Assembly: GCA_026770585.1 (NCBI GenBank) | Contig: MU647216.1 | Location: forward strand, 19,711-30,486 | Origin: Baffinella frigidus | Lineage: Eukaryota; Cryptophyceae; Cryptomonadales; Baffinellaceae | Direction of reading: 5' to 3' | DNA length: 10,776 bases | The notes under the pieces: model-generated | Told to the model about the DNA's origin: nothing | Database searches by the model: none | What the model saw: the letters and a program-made list of their open reading frames with translations, nothing else | Part shown: positions 1 to 7,038 of the stretch, piece by piece | Layout: every line of letters begins with the position of its first letter | Numbering within the stretch: the stretch's first letter is position 1 | Program-made: the position numbers and the translations under genes

Positions 1-138
1 CGCTCTCTCTCAGCCTCTCTCTATATATATCCGCGCTCTCTCTCAGCCTCTCTCTCTCTCTGTCCGCGCTCTCGCCAAGCCTCTCTCTCTGTTCGCGCTC
101 TCTCGCAGCCTCTCTCTCTATCCGCACTCTCTCTCAGC

Positions 139-178
<40 letters not shown>

Positions 179-392
179 CCACGCTCTCTCTATCAGCCTG
201 TCTCTCTCTATCACCGCTCTCTCTCAGCCTCTCTCTCTCTCTATCCACGCTCTCTCTCAGCCTCTCTCTCTCTCTCTATCCCCGCTCTCTATCAGCCTCT
301 CTCTCCCTATCCCCGCTCTCTCTCTGAGTCTCTCTCTCTCTATCTACGCGCTCTCTCAGAGTCTCTCTCTCTCTCCATCTGCGCTCTCTCTG

Positions 393-424
<32 letters not shown>

Positions 425-463
425 CCTATCCGCGCTCTCTCTCTGAATCTCTCTCCCCCCCCG
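1..463. repeat. CT-rich minisatellite, about 13 units
   Basis: The stretch is nearly pure pyrimidine on the + strand. It is organised as a degenerate tandem repeat rather than a plain dinucleotide run. Each unit has a CGCGCTCTCTCTC-like block, a punctuating CAGCCT (CAAGCCT in one unit) and a variable (CT)n tail ending in TATCC or, in two early units, GTCC/GTTC. I count about 13 punctuation marks. From about position 325 onward CAGCCT is replaced by GAGTCT or GAATCT, so the units fall into two subfamilies. Short (TA)n runs lie near 22-30 and 163-178. The minus strand reads as an Arg/Glu repeat peptide, which is a low-complexity artefact. If the adjacent terminal exon is real, this tract would be the 3' part of its upstream intron. 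Confidence 0.9.
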
Positions 464-466
464 CAG
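448..466 (+). other. candidate 3' splice acceptor (polypyrimidine tract + CAG)
   Basis: A pyrimidine run ending in eight C residues leads directly into GCAG at 463-466. This fits the spliceosomal acceptor consensus (Y-tract, N, CAG). The following bases open a short frame with strong codon bias. The evidence is weakened because the whole upstream 450 bp is pyrimidine-rich by repetition, so a Y-tract is expected here in any case. Confidence 0.4.
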
Positions 467-511
467 TTCGCGGGCTTCGGCGGCGGCTTCAACTTCTCCA
501 ACTTCCTCTAG
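467..511 (+). CDS. candidate terminal exon, Gly/Phe/Asn-rich C-terminus
   Basis: Immediately after the acceptor-like CAG the frame reads FAGFGGGFNFSNFL and then TAG (509-511). All 14 sense codons end in C or G, mostly C, which is the bias expected of coding sequence in a GC-rich protist. The downstream sequence shows no such bias. The peptide is an aromatic, glycine-rich tail. Such tails occur on several unrelated proteins, so no function is assigned. The upstream exon would lie left of the window beyond the CT minisatellite. An alternative is chance: 15 codons is short and the GGC/TTC composition is repetitive. Confidence 0.35.
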   Translation, partial: FAGFGGGFNFSNFL

Positions 512-816
512 GGCATTTCCCAGAAGGAAATGGCTCCAACTTCCGCCAGGCTCCCCGCGCTTCTGGGGATTCAGTCCCGTGTAGGATGGCCCGCCTGAGC
601 GCTACGATGCGCCAGAGCGCCGGAAACGGCTCCAACGTCACGACGGGCCCGCCTCATGGCGGACAGGCCCGCCTCAGGACGGACAGGCCCGCCTCAGGAG
701 CGTCGTGGCCTTGACTTTGCGCCCGCCTCTCGATGCCCGTGGGAGATGGTGGGGGGCGAATGGGGGGCTAGGCCTCTACGGGGGGACTCCGATTTCCGCA
801 CAGAGGCCCATGGGGT
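512..816. other. GC-rich flank with no gene seen
   Basis: This would be 3' UTR and flank if the 467-511 exon is real. I see no convincing frame or polyadenylation signal. The words GGCTCCAAC (near 532 and 629) and GGCCCGCCT recur. The only structured part is the 20-bp tandem repeat listed separately. Confidence 0.5.
641..700. repeat. 20-bp tandem repeat, three units
   Basis: There are three consecutive 20-bp units at 641-660, 661-680 and 681-700, each built on GGCCCGCCTCA. The second and third units differ only at the final base. A related GGCCCGCCTGAGCG lies just upstream at about 588-601, so the array may have been longer. Confidence 0.85.
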
Positions 817-821
817 GCTGT

Positions 822-940
822 ACAGGGGTACCTCGCTCATAAGACCCCCCCCCTCCCCTAGGACCACCATAAGGCCCTAGGCATAGGCCTACTGTAGGGT
901 CCTAGGGGGGGGCGGTTTCTTATGAGCGAGGTACCCCTGT
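822..940 (+). mobile_element. foldback/MITE family 1, full-length copy (119 bp)
   Basis: The element starts ACAGGGGTACCTCGCTCATA and ends with the reverse complement. The TIR is a perfect 23-bp pair at 822-844 and 918-940. The interior is itself nearly palindromic and holds CCTAGG three times, plus a GGCATAGGCC-like centre and CCTACTGTAGGG. A 5-bp direct repeat GCTGT flanks it exactly (817-821 and 941-945), consistent with a target-site duplication. There is no coding capacity, so any mobility would need a transposase in trans. The right TIR contains an outward-facing ATG that reads MSEVPL. Confidence 0.88.
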
Positions 941-1119
941 GCTGTGTGGGGGGTGGGGGCTTTTCTTGGCATCGAGGTTCCTGTGTGCGGGGAGAGTGTG
1001 GGGGGGAGCATGGGTGCGTGTCTGCCCGAGTGAAGCAAGTGCCATCCAGATCACGGGAGACTCTCGCCCCTCCCCCCGTGTCGGGCCTGACAGGTACAGG
1101 GATGCCTTGCATATCTCGA

Positions 1120-1179
1120 ATGCAAGAACCCGCGCTCCCCCCTCGGACCGCCGTGGGTCCCAGCGATGCTTGTACATTA
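1120..1179 (+). repeat. dispersed 60-bp repeat (family 5), copy 1
   Basis: It aligns without gaps to 1761-1820 with 48 of 60 identical bases by my count. Both copies start ATGCAAGAACCCGCGC, then carry a short foldback (here GGACC...GGTCC) and end in CATTA. This copy has lost the CCTAGG words that copy 2 keeps. No flanking duplication was recognised. Confidence 0.7.
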
Positions 1180-1223
1180 CAGTACAGGGGTTACACGAAG
1201 TTGAGGCACGGCTTTTGCAAACC

Positions 1224-1387
1224 TTCGGTGTGCGGGCCTTGAAAAATAAGGTCTGCGAAAAGCTTTCGGTGTTGTCTTCTTAACTCGTGTACTGCGTGAC
1301 GGCAACCATTAACAAAACCCAGTACACAAGTAAGGTCCGCAAAATTTCGGTAGGTGTGCGGGCCTTGATTTATCAAGGTCCACAAAC
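1224..1387. repeat. cluster of short degenerate hairpin repeats
   Basis: A perfect 16-bp word GGTGTGCGGGCCTTGA occurs at 1227-1242 and 1353-1368, 126 bp apart. AAGGTCYGCRAAA-like words (Y = C/T, R = A/G) accompany it at 1248-1260 and 1332-1344. Position 1361-1380 forms a hairpin, GGCCTTGA, loop TTTA, TCAAGGTC, with seven of eight pairs Watson-Crick and one G-T. No gene was recognised in this interval. Confidence 0.65.
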
Positions 1388-1441
1388 CAAAATCAGGTGT
1401 GTACCTTAATTTGTGGTACCTTGACTTCGAGTAAGCCCTGT

Positions 1442-1648
1442 ACGCGAGCCTGCCTGCAGAGGCGGGGCAGAAGGACCTTCACTGATCACATACATGTAGC
1501 ACGACCGCGCAAAGCTCAGGCTCAGTGCGGGAAGAGAGACGCTCTTCGCGACACCGCCCTCCTACTGCGCAGCGTTCTCGTGGCTGTGCACCGACGGCTT
1601 GCAGCCCTTCACGCTTGCTCCAGCACCACCCGCGCATCAAGCGCTTGC
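1442..1648 (+). repeat. direct duplication D1, copy 1 (longer)
   Basis: It begins ACGCGAGCCTGC and ends in a 35-bp block (1614-1648) that recurs perfectly at 1914-1948, exactly 300 bp downstream. The middle holds about 78 bp absent from copy 2. Both frames on the + strand are open for short distances, but I see no family resemblance and treat them as composition effects. Confidence 0.85.
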
Positions 1649-1760
1649 ACCCCAGCTCCGCCCCAAGCTCTCTCTACTGCGCCATCGCCCCCGCCTCGGC
1701 CCTGAGCGCAGCCTCGGCATTGAGCATCGCCGCGGTCTCAACGTGCCCTTGTGAGGTCGT

Positions 1761-1820
1761 ATGCAAGAACCCGCGCCACCCCCTAGGACCATCTTAGGTC
1801 CTAGGGATGCATGCGCATTA
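1761..1820 (+). mobile_element. dispersed foldback repeat (family 5), copy 2
   Basis: This is the partner of 1120-1179. Its centre is a perfect foldback: CCCTAGGACC, a 6-base loop ATCTTA, then GGTCCTAGGG. The stem shares the CCTAGGACC word with families 1, 2 and 3. The 3' end overlaps the start of duplication copy D1-2, so the element sits at the junction of the two repeated units. Confidence 0.6.
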
Positions 1821-1948
1821 CGCGAGCCTGCAAAGACGGGGCAGAAGGACCTTCGCTGACCACATAGCACGACCGCGCAGCTGCAACGACGGCTGCGCGC
1901 TGCAGCCTTCACACTTGCTCCAGCACCACCCGCGCATCAAGCGCTTGC
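1820..1948 (+). repeat. direct duplication D1, copy 2 (shorter)
   Basis: It starts with the same ACGCGAGCCTGC and ends with the same 35-bp block as copy 1. It lacks about 78 bp of the interior and is more diverged in the middle. Together with the family-5 repeat next to it, this suggests an old tandem duplication of roughly 300-380 bp followed by deletion. Confidence 0.85.
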
Positions 1949-2236
1949 GCCCACGCTCCCAGCCTTCCCTACCCCCCCATCGCAGTCCTCCTCACTGGTG
2001 AAAAGCGCGAGGGGGTCCAGCGATAGCCTGCGCTTGGCCCCCTGCGGCGCTTGGCCCTGCGCTTCAACCTGCGCTCGGCCCCGCTGGACTCCCGCGCGCT
2101 TGCCCCGCATCTCCACCCACACGAGCAAGAGCGTGACTCCAACGACGGCCGCCTGCCACGCTGTCACAGGAGGAGATGATCAGGAGCCGAAATCACCATT
2201 GCGTGGCGTGTAAACACATCCGATCTCTCCGCGCGC
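1949..2236. other. GC-rich spacer, no gene recognised
   Basis: The stretch contains repeated GCGCTTGGCCC- and TGCGCTCGGCCCC-like words near 2030-2090. Frames are open on both strands: 1998-2213 on + and 1937-2167 on -. The minus-strand frame opens with a hydrophobic stretch. Neither shows a recognisable domain, and I do not call either a gene. Confidence 0.5.
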
Positions 2237-2756
2237 TCAGGATGGATGACAGCAGGTTTGCGCAAAATCGGGCGGTGGTGCACCGCGGCGCATGGCGTCC
2301 TCCTTGGCCTGCGCAGCCTTCTGAGCCTGTCCAACATGACCCGCGTCAGCATCGAGGGCTGCACGCGCATCTTCCCAGCAGATCACGCGCCTGCCCGTCA
2401 AGGCGGGCAGCGGCGACAAGCCGTGGCAAGGGAGCGGGGGTGGAGGTCACCTCGGCCTTTTCCTGGGCAGCCCTGCGCTCCGCCTCGGCCTCGGCGTGGC
2501 GGTCCACCTCCCCCTCACCCATATGCGCCTTCTGGGCGCCCGGCGTAACGGTAAGCTTCTTCAGCTGACAAGCTGACCACGGAGCCCAGCGACCTCCCAT
2601 GAGGAAGCTCCTCACCCGGCGCCCAGAGCAGGGCCCCAGCGGGGAGGTCGGCGGAGCATGGGCAGGCGCGCTGGATGCGGGGGAGAAGCACTGGTAGTGC
2701 CAGGCGAGAAGCACCGGTAGTGCAAGACAGATAACGACAACGCTGGCCGCCCTCAT
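2237..2756 (-). CDS. possible gene remnant with signal-peptide-like start and Ala/Glu-rich helix
   Basis: On the minus strand, an ATG at 2756-2754 opens a frame to a TGA at 2348-2346. The first 20 or so residues (MRAASVVVICLALPVLLAW) look like a signal peptide or membrane anchor. A later part reads HAEAEAERRAAQEKAE, a probable charged helix or coiled coil. The segment from LKKLTV onward has about 85% G/C at third positions. A second frame, also Ala/Gln/Glu/Lys-rich (AQKAAQAKEDAMRRGA), runs to a TGA at 2239-2237. A putative intron of 124 nt (2327-2450, GT...AG, phase 0) would join them. A frameshifted remnant is the alternative. The region before the ATG belongs to the duplicated unit A and is unlikely to be coding. 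No family was recognised. Confidence 0.25.
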
Positions 2757-2780
2757 GATCCCGCCCAAAAATACGCCCTT

Positions 2781-3539
2781 CGACTGGTCGTGTCCAGGAG
2801 AAAAAAAAACGAGAGTGTGTTTGACAAGAATCTCACCCAGCAGCACAAAATGTGATATCAGGATACCCACGGCGAGACTTGGACGTTTTGGGGGGGGTCC
2901 CCTCAGGCCTCCCAACGTGAATTGGGGGGGTGCTGGTCCTGGTCAGAACAAGGCCTCCTACAGAGGGACCAAAATGGTGCTATCTTGGGTGCGATCCGCA
3001 CAAACGCGTGTGTCCGCAAACGCGTGTTTCCGAAATGTGCGACGCTGGGGCCACACGAGTCTCCTTCCTCCCTCAAACCCTTCGGGGTGCCGAGGGCCAC
3101 TAGGGCCCAATTGCCTCCTCCCATCCAGCCGCCTGGCTCGTGCGCGGCCTTGCTTGTACATTACAAAACAAATCCAGCACAAAATGAATATCCGGGTTTC
3201 GGACGTCGCAGGGATCTAATCGCGGCGAGTATTTTAACAAAACACTATTTTGGGGATTTCCGATCCGATTTGCAACGAAATTTACTACACAGGCTTGACC
3301 ATTTTGAAAAGTACAGACAAATCGTGTGTCAATTTTCGCTGAAAATACTTTTAAAATCGTATTTTGTCAAAATACTCGTCCGGATGAGATCCAGGAGAAA
3401 ACGTGGGGCCGTTAAAACACCTACCGCTGCATCGTGGGAAGGTAGAAAGTGCGAAGGGCCAAGCTGCAATTGGTTTGCGAGAAACGGTTGAGATTTATTT
3501 CACAACAAACAGGCTCGAACCCGCTTGTTGATCAGACAT
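2781..3539 (+). repeat. segmental duplication D2, unit A (759 bp)
   Basis: The unit aligns with 3648-4210 along almost its whole length. Shared landmarks are TCGTGTCCAGGAG, a run of A, CAGCAGCACAAAATGTGATA, a poly-G tract, GTGAATTGGGGGGGTGC, CCGAGGGCCACTAGGGCCC, GGCTCGTGCGCGGCCTTGCT, CGCTGCATCGTGGGAAGGT and GCTCGAACCCGCTT. It ends in GATCAGACAT in both copies. Frames are broken differently in the two copies, so no protein is conserved. Unit A contains an AT-rich foldback insertion that B lacks. Confidence 0.92.
3223..3383 (+). mobile_element. AT-rich foldback insertion inside unit A (about 161 bp)
   Basis: Its arms are GAGTATTTTAACAAAA at 3227-3242 and TTTTGTCAAAATACTC at 3362-3377, inverted with 15 of 16 matches. 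The match extends outward as CGGCGAG against CTCGTCCGG. The interior is markedly more AT-rich than its surroundings and carries several TTTTAAAA/AAAATAC words. At the corresponding place in unit B (about 4050-4095) the block is missing. The empty site has diverged too much to read a target duplication. It may be a MITE; deletion from B is the alternative. Confidence 0.6.
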
Positions 3540-3600
3540 CCCTTAAGTGGCGAGTACGCTCATACGCCCTACCGTAGGGCCCTAGGGCCTGCCTAGGACC
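3538..3600 (+). mobile_element. foldback family 2, truncated copy
   Basis: From ATCCCTTAAGTG onward it matches the left two thirds of the intact copy at 6657-6758. The match includes CATACGCCCTACCGTAGGGC and CCTGCCTAGG. The right TIR is absent; after about 3600 the sequence switches to an unrelated palindrome. Its first two bases overlap the end of unit A (GATCAGACAT), so the element sits exactly at the boundary between units A and B. Confidence 0.7.
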
Positions 3601-3606
3601 TCTTGG

Positions 3607-3622
3607 CGGTCAAATTTGACCG
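3607..3622. repeat. 16-bp perfect palindrome
   Basis: CGGTCAAATTTGACCG reads the same on both strands. It lies in the 47-bp spacer between the truncated family-2 element and unit B. It could be an operator-like site, a foldback tip or chance; nothing nearby decides. Confidence 0.7.
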
Positions 3623-3647
3623 GCTCACCGTGCGGGCTCCACCGCGC

Positions 3648-4210
3648 CGACTTGGTCGTGTCCAGGAGAAAAAAAACGAGTGTTTTGACAAGAAAAGCCC
3701 AGCAGCACAAAATGTGATATCAGGATATCCACGGCGAGACTTGGACGTTTTGGGGGGGTTCTTCTCTCAGCCCTCTCGACGTGAATTGGGGGGGTGCATG
3801 TCCTGGCCAGAACACGGACTCCTCGTGAGGGGACGAAATGGTGGCCATGTTGGGTTGGAAGCAAACAAACGAGGGTGTCCGCAAACGCATGTTTCCGCAC
3901 TTTGCGACGCTGAGGCCGCAAGAGTCCCCTCCCCCCTCCTCACCTTGTGGGGTGCCGAGGGCCACTAGGGCCCCAATTTTTCCTCCCATCCAGCCTCCTG
4001 GCTCGTGCGCGGCCTTGCTAGTACAAAACAAATCCAGCATAGAATGAATATCCGGGGTTCGAGGGGGAAACTTGAGACAGGTCAATTACATGTCGCTGCA
4101 TCGTGGGAAGGTGGAAAGCGCGAAGGGCCAAGCTGCGATTGGTTTGCGAGAAACGGTTGAACATCTATTTTTACAACAGGCAGGCTCGAACCCGCTTATT
4201 GATCAGACAT
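3648..4210 (+). repeat. segmental duplication D2, unit B (563 bp)
   Basis: This is the partner of 2781-3539, in the same orientation, and ends with the same GATCAGACAT. It lacks the AT-rich foldback insertion and a little flanking sequence. Numerous small indels and substitutions, including changes in the length of the poly-A and poly-G runs, show that the duplication is not recent. Confidence 0.92.
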
Positions 4211-4680
4211 GACATCACGACCGCTGAAAGCTTAGGGCTACCACTAGCGGCTTTTATGGGGTGTCCGGAGCGTGTCTCGAGCAGGTACTAATAAGCGGTA
4301 ATATGTATTGTAAATGGTCTTGACATGTGATGGACACACGGATAGAAAGACTGTGATCCTTTTATTTGTCCCATCGAACCTTCCATGACTGCTTTATCTG
4401 GAAAAAAAATATGTCGCGTCCGTCTCAGTACCAGGCCAATTGTAAGGAGATTCAAAAAGATTTCCTTGATTTGCATGAAAATTACTACCTGGCCAGACCT
4501 CAATAAAAGCCGCGAGGGGTTTCTGGTGAAAAGTCGCGAGGGCACCCGCCCACGTAAAGAGATATCTGGGTTACTCGCACCCAGAACTTGAGATTTGGAG
4601 CGTGCGTGTTCTTAATCTAGTTCCAGAGGGTCGACTGAATCTCGCGATTAGTAAACCCCCAGGTACCAACTTGACAACAC
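4211..4680. other. 470 bp with no recognised feature
   Basis: The composition is moderate and frames are short on both strands (for example 4288-4545 on - and 4385-4591 on +). None shows codon bias or a recognisable motif. From 4681 the telomere-like tract begins, so this block is its centromere-side or unit-B-side neighbour. Confidence 0.5.
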
Positions 4681-5920
4681 AGGCACTGTTTACTGTTTAC
4701 TGTTTACTGTTTATGGTTTATGGTATATGGTTTATGGTTTATGGTTTATGGCTGCTGATTTATGGTGTTTGGTTTGAGATTTAGGGTTTTGGGTTTAGGG
4801 TTTGACATTTATGGTTCATGGTTTATGGTTCAGGGTTTAGGGTTAAGGGTTTGGGTTGGTGTGGGGTCTAGTGTTTAGGGTTCAGGGTTTAGGGTTAAGG
4901 GTTTAGGGTTAAGGGTTTAGAGTTTAGGGTTTAGGGTTTAGAGTTTAGGGTTTAGGATTTAGGGTTTAGGGTTTAGGGTTTAGGGTTTAGGGTTTAGGGT
5001 TTAGGGTTTAGGGTTTGGGGTTTAGGGTTGACGGTTGACGGTTGTCGGTTGACGGTTGAGGGTATAGGGTTGAGGGTTTAGGGGTAAGGGTTTGGATTGT
5101 AGGGTTCAGGGTTCAGGGTTCAGGGTTCAGGGTTTAGGGTTTAGGGTTTAGGGTTTCGTGTTTAGTCTTTAGTCTTTAGTGTTTCGGGTTTCGGGTTTAG
5201 GGTTTCGGGTTCAGGGTTCATGTGTCAAGGGTTAGGGGTTAGGGGTCTGAGTTGAGTGTTTGGTGTCTGGTGCTTGTTGTTTCTGGTTTCAGCGACCGAA
5301 ATTTTAGTACGTTTCAGCGTCCGAGATTGTAGGGTTCAGAGTTGAGGGTTGAGGGTTGAGGATTGAGGGTTGAGGGTTTGCGGTTTTGGGTTTTGGGTTG
5401 AGGGTTTAGGGTTGAGGGTTTAGCGCATACGGGACAGGATCAAGGGATCTGTGGGCAGTTCTTGGTGGGGTTCATGGTTTAGGGTTAGGGTTTAGGGTTT
5501 AGGGTTTAGGGTTTAGGGTTCACGGTTCACGGTTTAGGGTTAAGGGTTTGGGTTTTGGGTTTTGGGTTTAGGGTTTTAAGGTTATGGTTTAGGGTTTAGG
5601 GTTTATGGTTTATGGTTTATGGTTTAGGGTCCAGGGTTCCGGGTTCAGAGTCGAAGTTTCAGGGTTTAAGTGTCAGGGGTTGGGGGTCAGGGGTGAGTGT
5701 TTTGAGTTTGATGCTTGGTGTTTCTGGTTTTATGTTTTGGGTTTAGTGCTCAGCGTTGATGGTTCAGGTTTGATGGTGGTGAAGGGTTTATGGTTTATGG
5801 TTTATGGTTCATGGTTCATGGTTTAGGGTTTTGGGTTTCTAAAGGATTTAGTTTTTTTGGTGTAGTGTTTAGGGTTGAGGGTTTACTGGTGTCTGTTGAC
5901 TGTTTACGCTGATTTACAGT
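4681..5920 (+). repeat. interstitial telomere-like tract 1 (TTTAGGG type)
   Basis: About 1.2 kb of degenerate heptamers has the G-rich strand on + throughout. Eight perfect TTTAGGG units lie at 4958-5013. The left edge grades in through TTTACTG (4689-4711) and TTTATGG units. TTCAGGG, TTTCGGG, TTGAGGG, TTGACGG and TTTATGG variants make up most of the rest. Non-telomeric islands interrupt it: a 25-bp tandem duplication starting TTTCAGCG at 5287 and 5312, and a unique patch at about 5424-5475. The single orientation and internal position argue against a head-to-head fusion. It resembles proximal telomere or subtelomere variant repeats. Confidence 0.92.
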
Positions 5921-5926
5921 TGACGG

Positions 5927-5951
5927 TTTCTTATGAGCGAGGTACCCCTGT
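5927..5951 (-). mobile_element. solo terminus of foldback family 1
   Basis: One 25-bp family-1 end, TTTCTTATGAGCGAGG followed by TACCCCTGT, stands alone between telomere-like DNA and a 27-bp spacer. The next full element starts at 5979 in the opposite orientation, so the two termini face each other around the spacer. It may be a relic of a nested or rearranged insertion. Confidence 0.75.
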
Positions 5952-5978
5952 ACCTGCAGGATGCGTCGCGAGAGAGCT

Positions 5979-6094
5979 ACAGGGGTACCTCGCTCATAAA
6001 AGACCGCCCCCCCCCCCTAGGACAACCATAGGACCCTAGGCATAGGCCTACTGTAGGGCCCTAGGGGGCGACGGTTTCTTATGAGCGAGGTACC
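5979..6094 (+). mobile_element. foldback family 1 copy in telomere-like DNA, right end clipped
   Basis: It starts ACAGGGGTACCTCGCTCATA and carries the family core with CCTAGG three times, GGCATAGGCC and CCTACTGTAGGGCC. It ends at GAGCGAGGTACC without the last CCTGT. Telomere-like sequence resumes immediately. That sequence (6095-6140) repeats the sequence before the solo terminus (5879-5921), so the composite insertion is bracketed by a 43-46 bp imperfect direct repeat. Confidence 0.8.
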
Positions 6095-6238
6095 GGGTTT
6101 ACTGGTGTATGTTGACCTTAACTGTTGATGATTTACAGTTCATGGTTTATGATTTATGGTGTTTGGTGTATGGTGTATGGTTTATGGTTTATGGTTTATG
6201 GTTTATGGTTTATGATGTATGATTCATGGTTAATGGTG
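6095..6238 (+). repeat. telomere-like tract 1, continuation
   Basis: GGGTTTACTGGTGTATGTTG is a near copy of 5879-5898. It is followed by TTTATGG-type heptamers running to about 6235. The orientation is the same as in the main tract. This piece is evidently the right flank of the family-1 insertion. Confidence 0.8.
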
Positions 6239-6285
6239 TAGAAAAGCCATGCTTCCTTTCGGATCACACCAAGCCCCCCAGAAGA
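6239..6285 (+). repeat. dispersed repeat, copy 1 (partner at 10312)
   Basis: GTAGAAAAGCCATGCTTCCT and the following bases through CCCCCCA match 10312-10357 with a few substitutions, including the shared TTTCGGA, CACA and GGCCCCCC-like words. It begins right at the end of telomere-like DNA. It could be the end of a longer repetitive element; no coding signal is shared between the copies. Confidence 0.6.
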
Positions 6286-6428
6286 AGAGTTCTCGACCAC
6301 AAACTCGAGAATTTCGGGCAGCCTACACACAAATCGCTAAAGCGATTCTGCGGAACTAGAGCCACACACAGAGCGCAGTGTCATCCTGATTGTTTATCCC
6401 TTACAGGCTCTAAGTGATCAGCCAGTTA

Positions 6429-6444
6429 GGGCGATTATTCGCCC
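6429..6444. repeat. short hairpin shared with family 2
   Basis: GGGCGA, loop TTAT, TCGCCC form a perfect 6-bp stem. The same GGGCGATTATTCGC word occurs in the right half of the family-2 element at 6725-6738. GTGATCAGCCAG precedes it, so this may be a relic of a related element. Confidence 0.5.
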
Positions 6445-6468
6445 GAGCTCGTATAAAGATTGTTTCGC

Positions 6469-6508
6469 GCTCTAGAGGAGCCTACAGGGCTCTAGAGGAG
6501 CCTACCGG
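6469..6508 (+). repeat. 20-bp tandem duplication
   Basis: GCTCTAGAGGAGCCTACAGG (6469-6488) is followed directly by the same 20 bp with one change (6489-6508). It abuts the short family-1 copy, whose left terminus overlaps the second unit's TACCGG. Confidence 0.85.
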
Positions 6509-6583
6509 GCTCGCTCATAAGAAAGGGCCCTACGGTGGTCCTAGGGGGGGGGGGGCACTTTCTTATGAGCGAGGTACCCCTGT
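6503..6583 (-). mobile_element. foldback family 1, short internally deleted copy (about 81 bp)
   Basis: The left TIR is degenerate: TACCGGG, then CTCGCTCATAAGAAA with three bases lost from the GGGGTACCTC part. The right TIR (to 6583) is canonical. Only half of the core remains, GGCCCTACGGTGGTCCTAGG followed by a run of G. The core orientation is opposite to the copies at 822 and 7779. Deleted derivatives like this are typical of non-autonomous element families. Confidence 0.75.
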
Positions 6584-6656
6584 ACACGCATTCGACGCGA
6601 CGAGCAGCAGACGCACCGGCCGTTGGAACGGGTAGCTTCATTCGATGAAAATTACT

Positions 6657-6758
6657 ATCCCTTAAGTGACCAGTAGGCGCATACGCCCTACCGTAGGGCC
6701 CTAGGACCTGCCTAGGGCTTCCACGGGCGATTATTCGCGCGTTGGTCACTTGAGGGAT
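6657..6758 (+). mobile_element. foldback family 2, intact copy (102 bp)
   Basis: Terminal inverted repeats are ATCCCTTAAGTGACCA (6657-6672) and TGGTCACTTGAGGGAT (6743-6758), with 15 of 16 matches. The core is CATACGCCCTACCGTAGGGC, then CCTAGG twice, then a GGGCGATTATTCGC hairpin. The TIRs have nothing in common with family 1, but the core words do. No clear target-site duplication is visible. Confidence 0.78.
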
Positions 6759-6860
6759 CACGGTGCTTCCCCATGGTGGGCGAACGCACGCGAGACGGCA
6801 GGCGCCTCGGTGGCCCTCTTCATCATGCTCACCATGCTGACTCAGCGGGGGTCAGACGCG

Positions 6861-6902
6861 GGGACCATCTCGGGACGAACCCGCCTCATGCGAGATGGTC
6901 CC
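6861..6902. repeat. perfect 12-bp inverted repeat, 18-nt loop
   Basis: GGGACCATCTCG (6861-6872) and CGAGATGGTCCC (6891-6902) are exact complements around an 18-base spacer. It lies in non-telomeric, moderately GC-rich DNA with short open frames on both strands. The role is unknown: it could be a small foldback tip or an RNA hairpin. Confidence 0.7.
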
Positions 6903-7038
6903 ATCACAGAGATTCATAATTTATTGCCAAACAACCGCACATGCTACGCATTGTGCCACTTCCTGTAACCCCGTGTCGGTCGCTCATACGAGCATTTCCC
7001 GGAAGGATTCCACCTCCACCTCCTACACGATCCCATCA

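Noticed and set aside
21-248. Arg/Glu repeat ORF (ERERE) on the minus strand
   Set aside because: It is a direct translation of the CT minisatellite. It has no non-repetitive sequence and no coding bias.
656-1283. Several 70-115 codon ORFs across 656-1283 on both strands
   Set aside because: They run through the family-1 TIRs (reading RGTSLIRN or MSEVPL) and overlap each other in conflicting frames. None carries codon bias or a domain.
2757-2915. N-terminal extension of the minus-strand frame upstream of 2756
   Set aside because: It lies in duplicated unit A, and the corresponding frame is not conserved in unit B. The internal ATG at 2756 is the more plausible start if the frame is coding at all.
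3500-3535. tRNA T-arm or pol III B-box-like GGTTCGAGCCT on the minus strand (also at 4179-4200)
   Set aside because: The would-be T-loop is six bases, not seven, and no acceptor, D- or anticodon arm can be drawn. No A box is shared upstream of the two copies. It could be a tRNA-derived SINE relic, but the support is too thin.
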